In this document: positions 12,737-20,792 of the stretch, in pieces
How positions within the stretch are numbered: the first letter of the stretch is position 1
Layout of the letters: each line of letters starts with the position of its first letter
Source of the DNA: Strongylocentrotus droebachiensis
Taxonomy: Eukaryota > Echinodermata > Echinoidea > Camarodonta > Strongylocentrotidae
Length of the DNA stretch: 64,000 nt
Direction: 5' to 3'
NCBI GenBank assembly: GCA_035222895.1
Contig: JAVYIG010006404.1
Location: 1-64,000, forward strand
The notes under the pieces: model-generated
What the model saw: only the letters and a program-made list of their open reading frames with translations
Told to the model about the DNA's origin: nothing
The model's database searches: none
Position numbers and translations under genes: made by a program

Positions 12737-15700
12737 ATATCCCCCCCCCCATTTTTCCTGGAAGACTGTGTTGTGATGATATGAAACTCATTATTTAACA
12801 ACTTTGTGTGAGTAAAATCACCAAAAATTTCAGATAATCATGAAACAATGTTGGCGTGCCGTTTTTATTATAGGAAATTACTGATTTATCCCCAAAATTA
12901 CTGATTTTGAGCCTTGTCATTACTGATTTTCTGTTCTGGAGGTTGGCAGCTCTGTAGATGGCCATCAATGAAGAGTTTCTTGCATCAATGAATAAGAAAA
13001 GTAACATTCCCAAAAAAGTGCGAACAAATTATCTATGTTAGATTAGGGGGGAAATTGATGTTTGCATACATTTATGATATTAGTATAAGTATTGGTTTAC
13101 CTCTTTGAAATTCACTGTTGATGATGCTGTATGGGGGGGGGGGATTCAGTCACAATGAAGTCCACAGGGCCAAAAATCATTTGTTGTTCTAGTTGAAAGT
13201 ATTTAAAAGAGCACAAAGTAAAGGCAGTTAATGAAATTGTGACACAGCATAATGTAAGCAACTTTGTTATACCATGATTTTCTGTATTTGACAAACTTAT
13301 TAACTTTTGTCTTCTAGAGTATCAGAGAGCCCTGAATGTAAGATGCCGGTGTCTAACCTAGCCAAGGTGTTTGGACCAACCATCATTGGATATGGCTGCT
13401 CAGAACCAGATCCTATGCAGATGCTGAATGATACCAAAACACAACCTAGGGTAAGTGACCACACCCCTTTTTCCTTGCCTCTCCCCGCCCCTTTCCCACT
13501 TCCCCCTAAATTGTAAGATGCTAGTGTCCAAACTCCCAAGGGTATACAGAGATGCCAACTAGTACGGATTTCCCGTAATTTCTACGGGAAATCGGCCGAT
13601 TACGGGCGGTACGATTTTCATACCATAAATTCCGGATTTTGCTGATTTTGCCGATTTTCAAAATTAGCACTTTAAGGTTTAGCACGTTTAAGGTTTAGCA
13701 CGTACTTTTGACTATTGCAGCGCAGCCATCCTTTAATCCATGCATAGAAATCCCACAGGGCTTCCGATTGGACAATTTGTTATCTAGCACACACTTTTCA
13801 GTGCATACATGTGCATACAACAACATGTGCTTCGCGAGCGGGGGCCGGGTGAAATACCTCTCTTGGCCGCGCCGCTACCGCCCGCCCAGCGCCAGGCCTC
13901 GCTACGCTAGCGCCGTGTACACTGTCGGATTTCTCACAGGCTGTCACAGCGTTCGTCGATTTTCGTCGACAATCTGAACTCATGTTGGTTGGATTTAGAT
14001 ATCAATCATCATGTCTTCCACAACTAAGAAGCGTGGCAAGAAGTTACAGACTTTTAAAGAAGAATACAGTAAGAAATGGAAATGCATCGTGTAACACCAA
14101 CTAATGAACAGGTATGTTACTTTTATTTAACTTGTTGTGCTATCGCGCTTGCCTGCGGGAGCTGCGCTTGCCAGCGTGCAGAAAAATTTGCGTCGCGCAG
14201 AAAATTACGGATTTTGTCTCCAAATTACGGATTTTTAGCCTTATGATTACGGATTTGTGCTCTGAAAGGTTGGCATCCCTGGGTATATTGGTCGACAGTT
14301 GTAGTGCACATTTCCTCCGATCAGAACCTATGAAGATGTTCAGTAATACCAAGACACAGCTTATACAGTGCTTATAATACATCCACAGGGGCATCCAAAT
14401 ATATCAAAATTGTAAAGAATCACTCTCCACCCAATTTGCAAAATTTCCCAAAACTTTGTATTACCTTTAAGGAATCTCTTTTATTCGGGAGAAAGTTGTC
14501 TGAACGGGTGTTCTTACGATACACCACAAACTTTCATGTCGAGCAAAGATGGATTATTGGATTTATCTCCTTTTTATTTCTCTTCCCATCAAGGTTGTGG
14601 AGAGGCTGATGTCACTCCCGTCTGACTTCTGGAAAGCCTTCATCAACTTTGAGGCTGAACAGGAGAACTCTACCATCTACGCCAACCGCCACAGGACACC
14701 TGGAACTCCTGGCCAGCCATGTAAGATTAGACCACCAATGACCATTAATTAACAAGAAGAACTTCCACTTTTATATCGACATCGTACTGTCTCGTATAAA
14801 TGCGCAAGTGAACTTGATTGATCGCAGGTCCTCCAATCAATATTAGGTGTACAAACTAGCGAGTACAGACAGCGTTTCACAAAGACTAATATTGACTTTA
14901 AGTTGGACTTAACTATGTCAGGCCGTTCATGCCACTGTTTGCTCTCATCATTTACTGGCATTGGTCTCTCTAGGGAGGTACAAATCATTGTCACAAATAT
15001 ATAGAATTTATATTTTTTGATAGTTCATTATTGAAGGAAAAATATCATCTAAGATCATAATGGTGAGAGCAAACAGTGGCATGAACAGCCTGCCATAGTT
15101 AAGTCCAAGTTAAGTCGATCTTAGATTCTTAGTCTTTGTAAAACACCCCCCTGGTCTCTATATATTAATTGTGCACATGTGCTCCCAAATACTAACTCTT
15201 GTCTGTCCAGTGATGCTGTAAACCGTCTTTTAAAAAAGGAGACCCGAAAAAACTGAAGTGTTTAAAATACTTTTACTCCCTTGTGCAAATTTTGTTGTAC
15301 CTTAGTAGGTACAGCATTGTGAACTGCACTACGCAAACCATAGCCTGTTGGTCTCATTTTATGTTTTAACAGGCTTTATATTGTATAGCACGTATGGGAT
15401 CCTAACATGTCTGAATGTCTTTTGAGGGTTCACTTGGTGGAACCTACTGGTACCTCTGTAATACGAATCACCTTGATATATACACATATTTCATTTTTAT
15501 TTCTATTTATTATAGCACACACAAGTATGCTGGGACCTGTACGTACCCCGGGAAAAACACCCGCTAAGACACCCTCTAACAGCAGCCTTGGAAAGGCTAA
15601 GACGTTCCTCGGCAAGTCATCACTCACTCCAAGGTAAATATATCTATTTCCAGTTTTGTATACCTGTTTACAATTTTAGAAAGTTGCATGGAAGTATATT

Positions 15701-18700
15701 TGTGTTTGTTTCTTTTAAATATTTGTATGTAATACCATGTGTTTGTTTCTTTTAAATATTTGTATGTAATACCATGTGTTTTACTGTTAAAAAAGTAAGA
15801 GATTCACATGAATGTGTTTGAAATGAGCAATGTATTTGACAGCAAGTACATGTATCTGTTATGTATACTTGCCTCGACTTTCACGGAGACCACCCAGCTG
15901 AAATCTGCTAGCATTAGGCAGGACTAATTTCGTTATTAAAAGATGTTGGATTAGAGTTTCAGGTTGGTGTTGATCGGGCCGTAAATGCAGTTCAGGGGGG
16001 GCGTTTCACAAAACTTGTCATCAGTGACAAATGACAGTTTTTGTTATAAGCTACTGAAACCCTTTCTTCTGATTGGTTATCAGCAGATTTGTCATTGATT
16101 TTTGTCATTGAAAAAAGGCTTTGTGAAAAGGGTCCCAGAACTCAATTAGGGTAAGATAACCACAGAGCACTTGTCCCAGGGGCATGTATCATAGAGCCAC
16201 ATGCAGATATAGAGCTAATCTTCATTTTTCTTTTTTTTAATTATTGATCATCCGCACATAGCATGAAGAAAACCACAGATAAGAAGTCTTCTAGCATCTC
16301 ATCAAGGTTGGTTTGAATCAATGCTGATAAGATCCTTCACAGTGCATGGTTGAATCGGTCTCAAATTAACAGGGATCTATCTGTCTATTTAGATTTAAAA
16401 GACATCTACCTCTTTTGATTTAAGCAAGTTTAAATATGGACAAGAATCTGGTAACTGAATAGGATTCCTGATTTATTTTTGTACAAAAGTGAGAGATTTG
16501 ACCCAGGGTAGAGTGAGATATGAAATGATAGAGAGAAAATGAGAGCCTCGAGGGGTGGGAAGTGAAAGAGAGACGGAGACAGGGGAAAGAATATGAGAGA
16601 GATATTAACATGTGTTAGTACAAATGAAGGAACTACATGTAGGCACACTACGTGACGTAAAATGATAAATTGATGGGAAGGGAAAATAATATTAAAAGAA
16701 AGAGGGGAAAGAATGACAAAGAGAGATTAGGGATGGGGCTAGAATTGGAAATCTGTGAAACAAATTTAGAGTAAGGGGATGAGAAGAGGCATTGGCAAGA
16801 GATAGAGAGGGAGGATGGGGGATGTGAAATGTGGTTTGGTATGTATGCATTACCAAAGATCTAGGGGAAAAGATGCGATTTTAATAACAAATAATTAATC
16901 TGAATAGAAAGGAAATCCTTTTATCATGGCCTTGGAATACAGGACATGTTACAAACAAGGCGACTGATCTATAAGGGTACAAATACATTTAAACAGTACT
17001 GTGAAGGATCTTTTCAGCTCAGAAAAGCCATATATTTTTGCTCTATTTATATATAATATATATATATATATCATACTAATTTATAAAATAAACCAACGAT
17101 ATAAAGATATGACCCATCTTTCTTCTTTTTCTACCCCCCCCCCCCCCCCCCCCTCTTTGGAAAAACTCTTATACTAGACTCATTTATGTAGAGCTTCAAC
17201 TGTAGTTTCATTGCCCTCTGTAATTAGAATAGTACTGTTCATGTCATAAACCTTGATAGAACTAATGTAAAATATTTGTGCAAAAGAGAGGATATATAAT
17301 GTATAGGATATTTGCCACAAAATTGCAGGTTTGTGTGAAAGGAACTGAGACACGTGTTGACTGTACTGTATCACCCTTTGTGTATAATTGTGTACCATAA
17401 AACCTCTTCCCCCTTCCAATGTATATTCGTTTATATATCCTATGTTCTGTGTATGGCTTTTGTATTCCTCCTCCTTTCCCTTCTCACTCCTCCTCCTCCC
17501 CCTCCTCTTCTCACTCCTCCTCCTCCCCCTCCTCTTCTCACTCCTCCTCCTCCCCCTCCTCTTCTCACTCCTCTTCCTCCCCCTATCCCTCCTCTGTCTC
17601 CTCAAATCAGTCTGAAGAAATCCTCTTCGTCTTCTTACATGAGCTCCACTAAAACGAGCACAGCAAAGAAGACAGTTGAAGGGACTTCAAGGTTTGTCAA
17701 TAGCAAGGGGAGTTCACATGCGGTTTAGTGAATAGCTGTTGATTCCAAAGTTCTGGAAGAGAACTAGCATTCATGCAATAGTTGACTGATATGTGAACTC
17801 CCCAGTCCTGAATGTTTCTGTGTCATCCTAAACTATATGTCCTTCCTTCCCTAAAATTCTTCCGTATGTCTCATGTAAACAGTATCCATGGATCCATCTA
17901 ATATTAACATCTTCATTCAATAATGTCACACATCATATTATGTACAGTAAAAACCTCTTAAAATTGTTCAATTGTTGGGATCATTGCTTGTTTTGTTTTA
18001 TGTATAAGTTCTTAGCTATCTATTATGTAATGTAGTCAAATGCATGTATGTGGCATGGGAATAAAAATGAACAAGTATACATTCCCCAAAATCTGCAATT
18101 CATAATGAAGATCTACTGTATCTTTCTAATAAATGTTTCCTTTATTATTTACAGCTGTACTATGAATGTAGATATATTATTGACATGCCGTCATCCTTAA
18201 TCTCATTCTTTATCTGTATTGGTTGCAGGTTGGATAAATAACTACTAACCTTTCATTCCTACAGGTGCCAGGTTGGACTAACAAGATGCCTGATATCGCA
18301 TTAATATTTTATGCTTGCCCAATTCTGTTGGCAGAGCAATAAATATAGCAGATTTATTTCTCCCTTTTGTTCCCTTTTTTAATGTGTGTGATAGGTTGGC
18401 AAGTGAAGATAAGTCAATTAGGGAAGAAGAAAAAATTAAGCAGCTCTGCAAAATCTGAAGAACTCTTTTAAAACAACTAAATTCGACCTTGAGTATTATA
18501 TACTGGGGGGATCCTCACTGGGGCAAGTAGTATGCAATGACAGGATTGTTTTCTTTTCTTCTTATGGTTGTGTTACCTTACTGCTAAAAAAGCATGTGTA
18601 TGCTTGTAAGTAAGCAACCATGGGACCAACAGCTTTAAATTCCTCTCCAAGGGACTTGGAAATGAGGATTAATGCCTTAACAAAGTGTAATAGCGCATCG

Positions 18701-20792
18701 ACTTGATTTTGAACCCGGGATCTCCTGGTTACGAGACCACTACTCTTCCAATGAGACATCACGTCTCCTTCCATTGTAGATTTTTCTTTAAAGCTAGTTA
18801 AAATTCCACACAACATTGTAATAACCATTCATTCCATTGTCATTTGTCTCACATCTCATATTTCATGTTGGTGTCATTGTGTTTCTCTTTCATGACTGAC
18901 TCAGCTTTGGGAGTAGGTCATCTCGAAGTTCAATGAGGTACACCCCAGGGTACATTGTTTGTCCTGAAGTGTTTGTGGTGTCTGTGCCAAAGAACTTGCA
19001 GTGAACTGAAAGTGTTTATTATTTATTGTAGTTATAGAGTTGTAGAGAGCTTGGAATAATGTTGGATAGCTGTCGTATCTGATTTGCGTGACATTTGCTC
19101 TGCTGGATTATCCTGTGCAGAACCAGGATGACTACCCTCAGACCAATACCCCCAACCCTGACAGCTACCCCAAGGCCCTGTTTGATAAAAGTTGATATCA
19201 AGTTACAAGCTACTGTTATAAGCTACTGAAATCATGGCATCTGATTGGCTGAGAGCAAATTTTGCATAGAAATTTAGCAGTTGTTATAGATAACAAGTTT
19301 TATGAAACGGGCCAAAGGACAATTACTCTCTAGGATAATGACATATTCTGTATCAGTACATCTGCATATATACACCTAGATTATTACCACCTCACAAAGA
19401 AAACAACTCTGTGCGAGAATCAAGTTATATTATGTATCAGCTTGACTAACCCCAGACTATCCCCCCCTCCCCCCTCCCCCCTCCCCCTACCACCACCACA
19501 CCATCCAACTGTGGCAGCTACTCTTGGACAACTACCTCTACCCTACTTCCCCCCCCTTGAAATTGACCCGAATTACCCTCGGACAACTAACACCTGCATG
19601 TTCTTGTTGTGATGAAGTTGTTTCCCTATCCTCTTTCAATTTTGTTTTATCTTTGTGACCTTGTGTTTTGAGTCTCTGCTGAACATTTTTCTTTACTATC
19701 ATGGTATCCTATTTGTTTGATCTAATTCTTTTTCTTTGATGTCATTCGTATCATCTCATGACAGTGCTGTTATTAATGACCTTTACATGTAATGTTATGA
19801 CATCTTAGCTGTTGTTACTCTGAGCTGAATATGTACCAATATTCTTTGTTTCCTTCTTGGTCTGCTGGTGTGTACAGCATATACATGCTGATTATTTTTA
19901 ATATATTTGTATATGTGCAATGTAAATTTGTGTACTGCTGGAAAAGTATGCACTTTGCCTTTTTCATATTCCTCATACAGTATATTTCTGCTCTTTCATT
20001 CTAATCTCTCTCTCTTTCTCTGATGTTTCACTGGCAATTGTGAAACAACTCTTTATCAAGGAAACTGTTTTCATGATATGTACTTGTCCTTTGGATTCCT
20101 CAGCCTATGTTTACCACAATCTATTAATTGAAGTGTGCTGTGCTGTCTTCGTTTAATCAATTTCCTCATAAAGCACCATTGCTTGTGTTAAAAAAAATAA
20201 AAGGGTAGATCTTATTCTTTGCCGTCATAGGTAGGTTTGTATAAAACATTGTCATTCTGATGAACAGAAAGGCATTAAAGCCCCTCTGATGGCAAATTTT
20301 CACTTAAACTGTATCATAATGGGAAAGAGGATGTCATTTAAGACACATTTCTGCAATGAATTTAAACACAAATGTGTTTGAAGTCGAAATACAAAATCTA
20401 GGTTTTTCTGCGTACAACAGAAAACCCAAATTATGTATTCTTTTATCAATATTTGTCTTCAAACATATTTTTTGAGGGGGATTCTTTACAGAAGTGTGTT
20501 TTAAATCAAATGTCATCCTCTTCCACATTATGATACAATTTGAGTGAAATTTTGTCGTCAAATTATTGGCATATTTGGGGCTCCCAACACTTTAGAGGGG
20601 CTTTAGCTCTATGTTTTAATGGTGTGGGAAATGCACGTTTCTGGTTTTCAACAGATAACACAAGAATCACACATCACATGAATGATAATATACTCAACTA
20701 CGTCCTTTTGTCTCTCTCACCTCAGGTTTGGCAGTAAGAGCGATCGCAGCAAGAAGGGCACTAATTTCTTTGCTTCACCGACACTCCGCTAG
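4224..20792 (+). CDS. RACGAP1: Rac GTPase-activating protein 1 (MgcRacGAP/CYK-4), 19 coding exons
   Basis: Joined coding exons: 4224-4317, 4913-5054, 5746-5806, 6326-6598, 7098-7166, 7680-7803, 8394-8506, 9040-9085, 9900-10045, 10728-10853, 11560-11671, 12235-12340, 13318-13450, 14594-14720, 15516-15633, 16262-16306, 17611-17691, 18905-18937, 20726-20792. These total 2016 nt (671 aa plus stop) and every phase matches; human RACGAP1 is about 632 aa. Visible: N-terminal coiled coil (about 30-115, with KLKHARNQ), a basic stretch near 205, a complete C1 finger (H277, C290, C293, C306, C309, H314, C317, C325) and a RhoGAP domain (about 343-545) with arginine finger R375 in GIYRISGS and the NLAKVFGPT motif at 484-492. 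The tail FFASPTLR matches the family C-terminus. By family knowledge it pairs with MKLP1/KIF23 as centralspindlin and controls RhoA/Rac at the spindle midzone during cytokinesis. The start is the first in-frame ATG after the acceptor at 4178. Exons 16-18 look optional. Confidence 0.95.
4913..5054 (+). CDS. RACGAP1: RACGAP1 coding exon 2 (coiled coil)
   Basis: Residues 32-79. Acceptor CTGCAG, donor GTACGC. It contains [13 protein letters not shown], matching the vertebrate coiled-coil segment that contributes to centralspindlin assembly. Confidence 0.93.
5081..5228. mobile_element. Foldback MITE, GTTTCACAAAGCC family, copy 1
   Basis: An element of about 145 bp begins GTGTTTCACAAAGCC and ends with the near-complement GACAAGTTTTGTGAAACAC. 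It contains GCTGATAACCAATC and AGTAGCTTATAAC. The same family recurs at 15997 and 21358. It is intronic in RACGAP1. Confidence 0.75.
5746..5806 (+). CDS. RACGAP1: RACGAP1 coding exon 3 (coiled coil)
   Basis: Residues 79-99 ([20 protein letters not shown] plus L). Acceptor TCTCCAG, donor GTAAGA, ends in phase 0. Confidence 0.92.
6116..6155. mobile_element. Possible 40-bp miniature of the 6-bp-TSD family
   Basis: Starts CAGGGATGCCA and ends TGGCATCCCTG, a perfect 11-bp inverted pair identical to the right terminus of the element at 13547. Flanks GCTTCA and GTTTCA match at 5 of 6 positions. Only 18 nt separate the arms. Confidence 0.45.
6326..6598 (+). CDS. RACGAP1: RACGAP1 coding exon 4
   Basis: Residues 100-190, starting [11 protein letters not shown] as in vertebrate orthologues and including the conserved NKRLSCINE segment (vertebrate NKRLSTIDE). 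The second half is acidic and Ser-rich and ends KKWHRKKR. Donor GTAAGG, phase 0. Confidence 0.93.
7098..7166 (+). CDS. RACGAP1: RACGAP1 coding exon 5 (basic/linker)
   Basis: Residues 191-213, with the basic run [10 protein letters not shown], a plausible nuclear localisation signal. Acceptor TTCCCAG, donor GTAAGT, phase 0 on both sides. Confidence 0.85.
7680..7803 (+). CDS. RACGAP1: RACGAP1 coding exon 6 (linker)
   Basis: Residues 214-255 with [17 protein letters not shown], matching the family TTVTVPNDGGPI segment. It ends [10 protein letters not shown] in phase 1. Confidence 0.92.
8198..8342 (+). mobile_element. tRNA-derived SINE-like element, copy A
   Basis: tRNA-like head with B-box-like GGGTTCAAAACC near 8260, followed by the shared tail GTGCCCTCTGGTAAGGCATT, AATCCTCATT and GCTTTCTTAGCAGTCAGGT. 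Same family as 39006, 18575 (minus strand) and the tail at 59299. Confidence 0.65.
8394..8506 (+). CDS. RACGAP1: RACGAP1 coding exon 7 (C1 finger, first half)
   Basis: Residues 255-292. It carries H277 and C290 of the C1 domain within [16 protein letters not shown]. The donor GTAAGA follows directly. Confidence 0.93.
9040..9085 (+). CDS. RACGAP1: RACGAP1 coding exon 8 (C1 finger, middle)
   Basis: A 46-nt exon, residues 293-308 ([15 protein letters not shown]), giving zinc ligands C293 and C306. It is too short for simple ORF detection but has a clean acceptor (TTTTCAG) and donor (GTAAGT). Confidence 0.93.
9118..9411. mobile_element. DNA transposon with 6-bp TSD, family copy 1
   Basis: Termini CAGAGCTGCCAACC and GGTTGGCGGCTCTG, with flanking duplication TTTTAG at 9112-9117 and 9412-9417. 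The interior is short, non-coding and holds a long T-run. It sits in RACGAP1 intron 8. The non-autonomous family also occurs at 12603 and 13547. The superfamily is not settled; 6-bp duplications are known from IS3EU and Dada. Confidence 0.8.
9900..10045 (+). CDS. RACGAP1: RACGAP1 coding exon 9 (end of C1, start of RhoGAP)
   Basis: Residues 308-356 with [12 protein letters not shown], supplying C309, H314, C317 and, further on, C325. PPYVPSLV at the end opens the RhoGAP domain. Confidence 0.93.
10375..10530. repeat. Degenerate SINE-like fragment
   Basis: Resembles the body of the element at 33252 on the same strand: TTATTATTACTGCCAGCTTT, then TGATGTACCC, and later GATGAATATCTTGCAAAAG. No head or flanking duplication is seen. 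Confidence 0.35.
10728..10853 (+). CDS. RACGAP1: RACGAP1 coding exon 10 (RhoGAP, arginine finger)
   Basis: Residues 357-398: [20 protein letters not shown] plus [11 protein letters not shown]375 is the catalytic arginine finger. Acceptor CCCCTAG, donor GTAAGT, phase 0 on both sides. Confidence 0.95.
10866..11140. repeat. ATC/CAT-rich microsatellite
   Basis: Long runs built of CAT/ATC triplets with CACTATTCAC interruptions, starting a few bases inside RACGAP1 intron 10. The open frames across it (poly-His or poly-Met) are artefacts. Confidence 0.85.
11560..11671 (+). CDS. RACGAP1: RACGAP1 coding exon 11 (RhoGAP)
   Basis: Residues 399-436 with the RhoGAP signature [16 protein letters not shown]. 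Acceptor ATTTAG, donor GTTAGT. Confidence 0.95.
12062..12142 (-). repeat. tRNA-like sequence, probable SINE head
   Basis: Read on the minus strand it shows an A-box-like TGGCCTGGTCGTAGA, an anticodon-arm-like TTGCTGCTCCCAAGCAG (loop would give TCC) and a B box GGTTCAAATCC, with weak acceptor pairing GACCAG/CTGGTT. It lies inside a RACGAP1 intron. A true tRNA gene is possible but mispairing in the T arm favours a SINE or relic. Confidence 0.4.
12235..12340 (+). CDS. RACGAP1: RACGAP1 coding exon 12 (RhoGAP)
   Basis: Residues 436-471: [20 protein letters not shown], then THLQR. This is the conserved helix bearing LPxANRDT. Donor GTGAGT, phase 2. Confidence 0.95.
12603..12954. mobile_element. 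DNA transposon with 6-bp TSD, family copy 2
   Basis: Termini CAGAGCTGCCAACTAGTACG and TGGAGGTTGGCAGCTCTG, with TAGATG duplicated at 12597-12602 and 12955-12960. The interior has repeated ATTACGGA/ATTACTGATTT motifs and a long A/T homopolymer. It sits in RACGAP1 intron 12. Confidence 0.85.
13318..13450 (+). CDS. RACGAP1: RACGAP1 coding exon 13 (RhoGAP)
   Basis: Residues 471-515, with [20 protein letters not shown] and [16 protein letters not shown] decayed second copy lies just downstream, split by a transposon. Confidence 0.95.
13507..14374 (+). pseudogene. Decayed second copy of RACGAP1 exon 13, split by a transposon
   Basis: 13507-13546 resembles the exon-13 segment starting TGTAAGATGCCGGTGTCTAA (here TGTAAGATGCTAGTGTCCAA). 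After the 735-bp insertion the resemblance resumes from about 14288, with TCAGAACCTATGAAGATGTT and CAGTAATACCAAGACACAGC against the exon's CTATGCAGATGCTGAATGAT and ACCAAAACACAACC. There is no usable acceptor, and the frame is damaged. It reads as an intronic exon duplication that later decayed. Confidence 0.7.
13547..14281. mobile_element. DNA transposon with 6-bp TSD, family copy 3 (735 bp)
   Basis: Termini CAGAGATGCCAACTAGTACG and AAAGGTTGGCATCCCTG, with GGTATA duplicated at 13541-13546 and 14282-14287. The ends match copy 2 (CCGTAATTT, ATTACGGATTT). The middle (13680-14170) is GC-richer and unique here. I saw no transposase. It splits the decayed exon-13 copy. Confidence 0.85.
14375..14466 (-). 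mobile_element. Truncated copy of the TTAA element at 33940
   Basis: Reverse complement of the left end of the 500-bp element: contains CACAGGGGCATCCAAATATA, TTGTAAAGAATCACTCTCCA and CCCAAAACTTTGTATTACCT, and is followed by TTAA at 14467. The other end is missing. Confidence 0.7.
14594..14720 (+). CDS. RACGAP1: RACGAP1 coding exon 14 (end of RhoGAP)
   Basis: Residues 516-558: [20 protein letters not shown], then AEQEN. Acceptor CATCAAG, donor GTAAGA, phase 1. Confidence 0.95.
14872..15151. mobile_element. Foldback MITE (GACTAATATTGACTTTAAG family), copy 1
   Basis: About 280 bp with inverted ends (GCGTTTCACAAAGACTAATA; TAGTCTTTGTAAAACACC) and inverted inner blocks CATGCCACTGTTTGCTCTCA / GAGAGCAAACAGTGGCATGA. 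The second copy is at 30268. It is intronic in RACGAP1. Confidence 0.8.
15516..15633 (+). CDS. RACGAP1: RACGAP1 coding exon 15 (C-terminal tail)
   Basis: Residues 558-597, Thr/Pro/Lys-rich with [20 protein letters not shown], matching the vertebrate [20 protein letters not shown] region. It ends LTP plus AG in phase 2. Confidence 0.92.
15702..15775. repeat. 37-bp perfect tandem duplication
   Basis: A unit starting GTGTTTGTTTCTTTTAAATA and ending GTAATACCAT occurs twice back to back, in RACGAP1 intron 15. The identity implies a recent event. Confidence 0.95.
15997..16136. mobile_element. Foldback MITE, GTTTCACAAAGCC family, copy 2
   Basis: Opposite orientation to the copy at 5081: starts GCGTTTCACAAAACTTGTCA and ends AAAGGCTTTGTGAAAAGGG. 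The interior matches closely (TTATAAGCTACTGAAA, CTGATTGGTTATCAGC). Confidence 0.75.
16262..16306 (+). CDS. RACGAP1: RACGAP1 coding exon 16, probable cassette exon
   Basis: 45 nt, phase 2 on both sides, encoding [15 protein letters not shown]. Acceptor CACATAG, weak donor GTTGGT. It has no vertebrate counterpart that I can see, and skipping it keeps the frame. Confidence 0.6.
17471..17590. repeat. 27-bp C/T minisatellite forming a splice-site pyrimidine tract
   Basis: The unit CTCCTCCTCCTCCCCCTCCT plus CTTCTCA repeats about four times and ends about 20 nt before the acceptor of RACGAP1 exon 17. Confidence 0.85.
17611..17691 (+). CDS. RACGAP1: RACGAP1 coding exon 17, probable cassette exon
   Basis: 81 nt, phase 2 on both sides. 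It encodes a Ser/Thr/Lys-rich stretch ([20 protein letters not shown] and on). The acceptor AATCAG follows a very strong C/T tract built of 27-bp repeats. Donor GTTTGT is weak. Confidence 0.65.
18575..18785 (-). mobile_element. tRNA-derived SINE-like element, copy C
   Basis: On the minus strand: GTCTCGTAACCAGGAGATCC, B-box-like GGGTTCAAAATC, TTAAGGCATTAATCCTCATT and GGTTGCTTACTTACAAGCAT. It matches the 39006 copy along most of its length. Intronic in RACGAP1. Confidence 0.7.
18905..18937 (+). CDS. RACGAP1: RACGAP1 coding exon 18, probable micro-cassette exon
   Basis: 33 nt, phase 2 on both sides, encoding [11 protein letters not shown]. This resembles the start of the last exon ([11 protein letters not shown]), suggesting an exon duplication. 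Acceptor ACTCAG, donor GTACAC. Confidence 0.55.
19168..19312. mobile_element. Related foldback repeat (CTTGTTATC family), copy 1
   Basis: Starts GTTTGATAAAAGTTGATATC and ends GATAACAAGTTTTATGAAAC, with TTATAAGCTACTGAAATC and TGATTGGCTGAGAGC inside. It is a diverged relative of the GTTTCACAAAGCC family. The second copy is at 43665. Confidence 0.55.
20279..20602. mobile_element. Foldback element with TTAA-like flanks (324 bp)
   Basis: Termini AGCCCCTCT and AGAGGGGCT are inverted. Inner arms also pair (TAATGGGAAAGAGGATGTCA against TGTCATCCTCTTCCACATTA). Flanks are TTAA (20275) and TTAG (20603). It lies in the last RACGAP1 intron. Confidence 0.65.
20726..20792 (+). CDS. RACGAP1: RACGAP1 last coding exon
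   Basis: Residues 650-671: [20 protein letters not shown] then LR and TAG at 20790-20792. It matches the vertebrate C-terminus (FGSKSK, NFFASPMLK). Acceptor CCTCAG. Confidence 0.95.

Noticed and set aside
17180-17605. 141-codon minus-strand frame
   Set aside because: Its start is an RRGRRRSEK repeat made by the 27-bp C/T minisatellite; it is antisense to RACGAP1 intron sequence.
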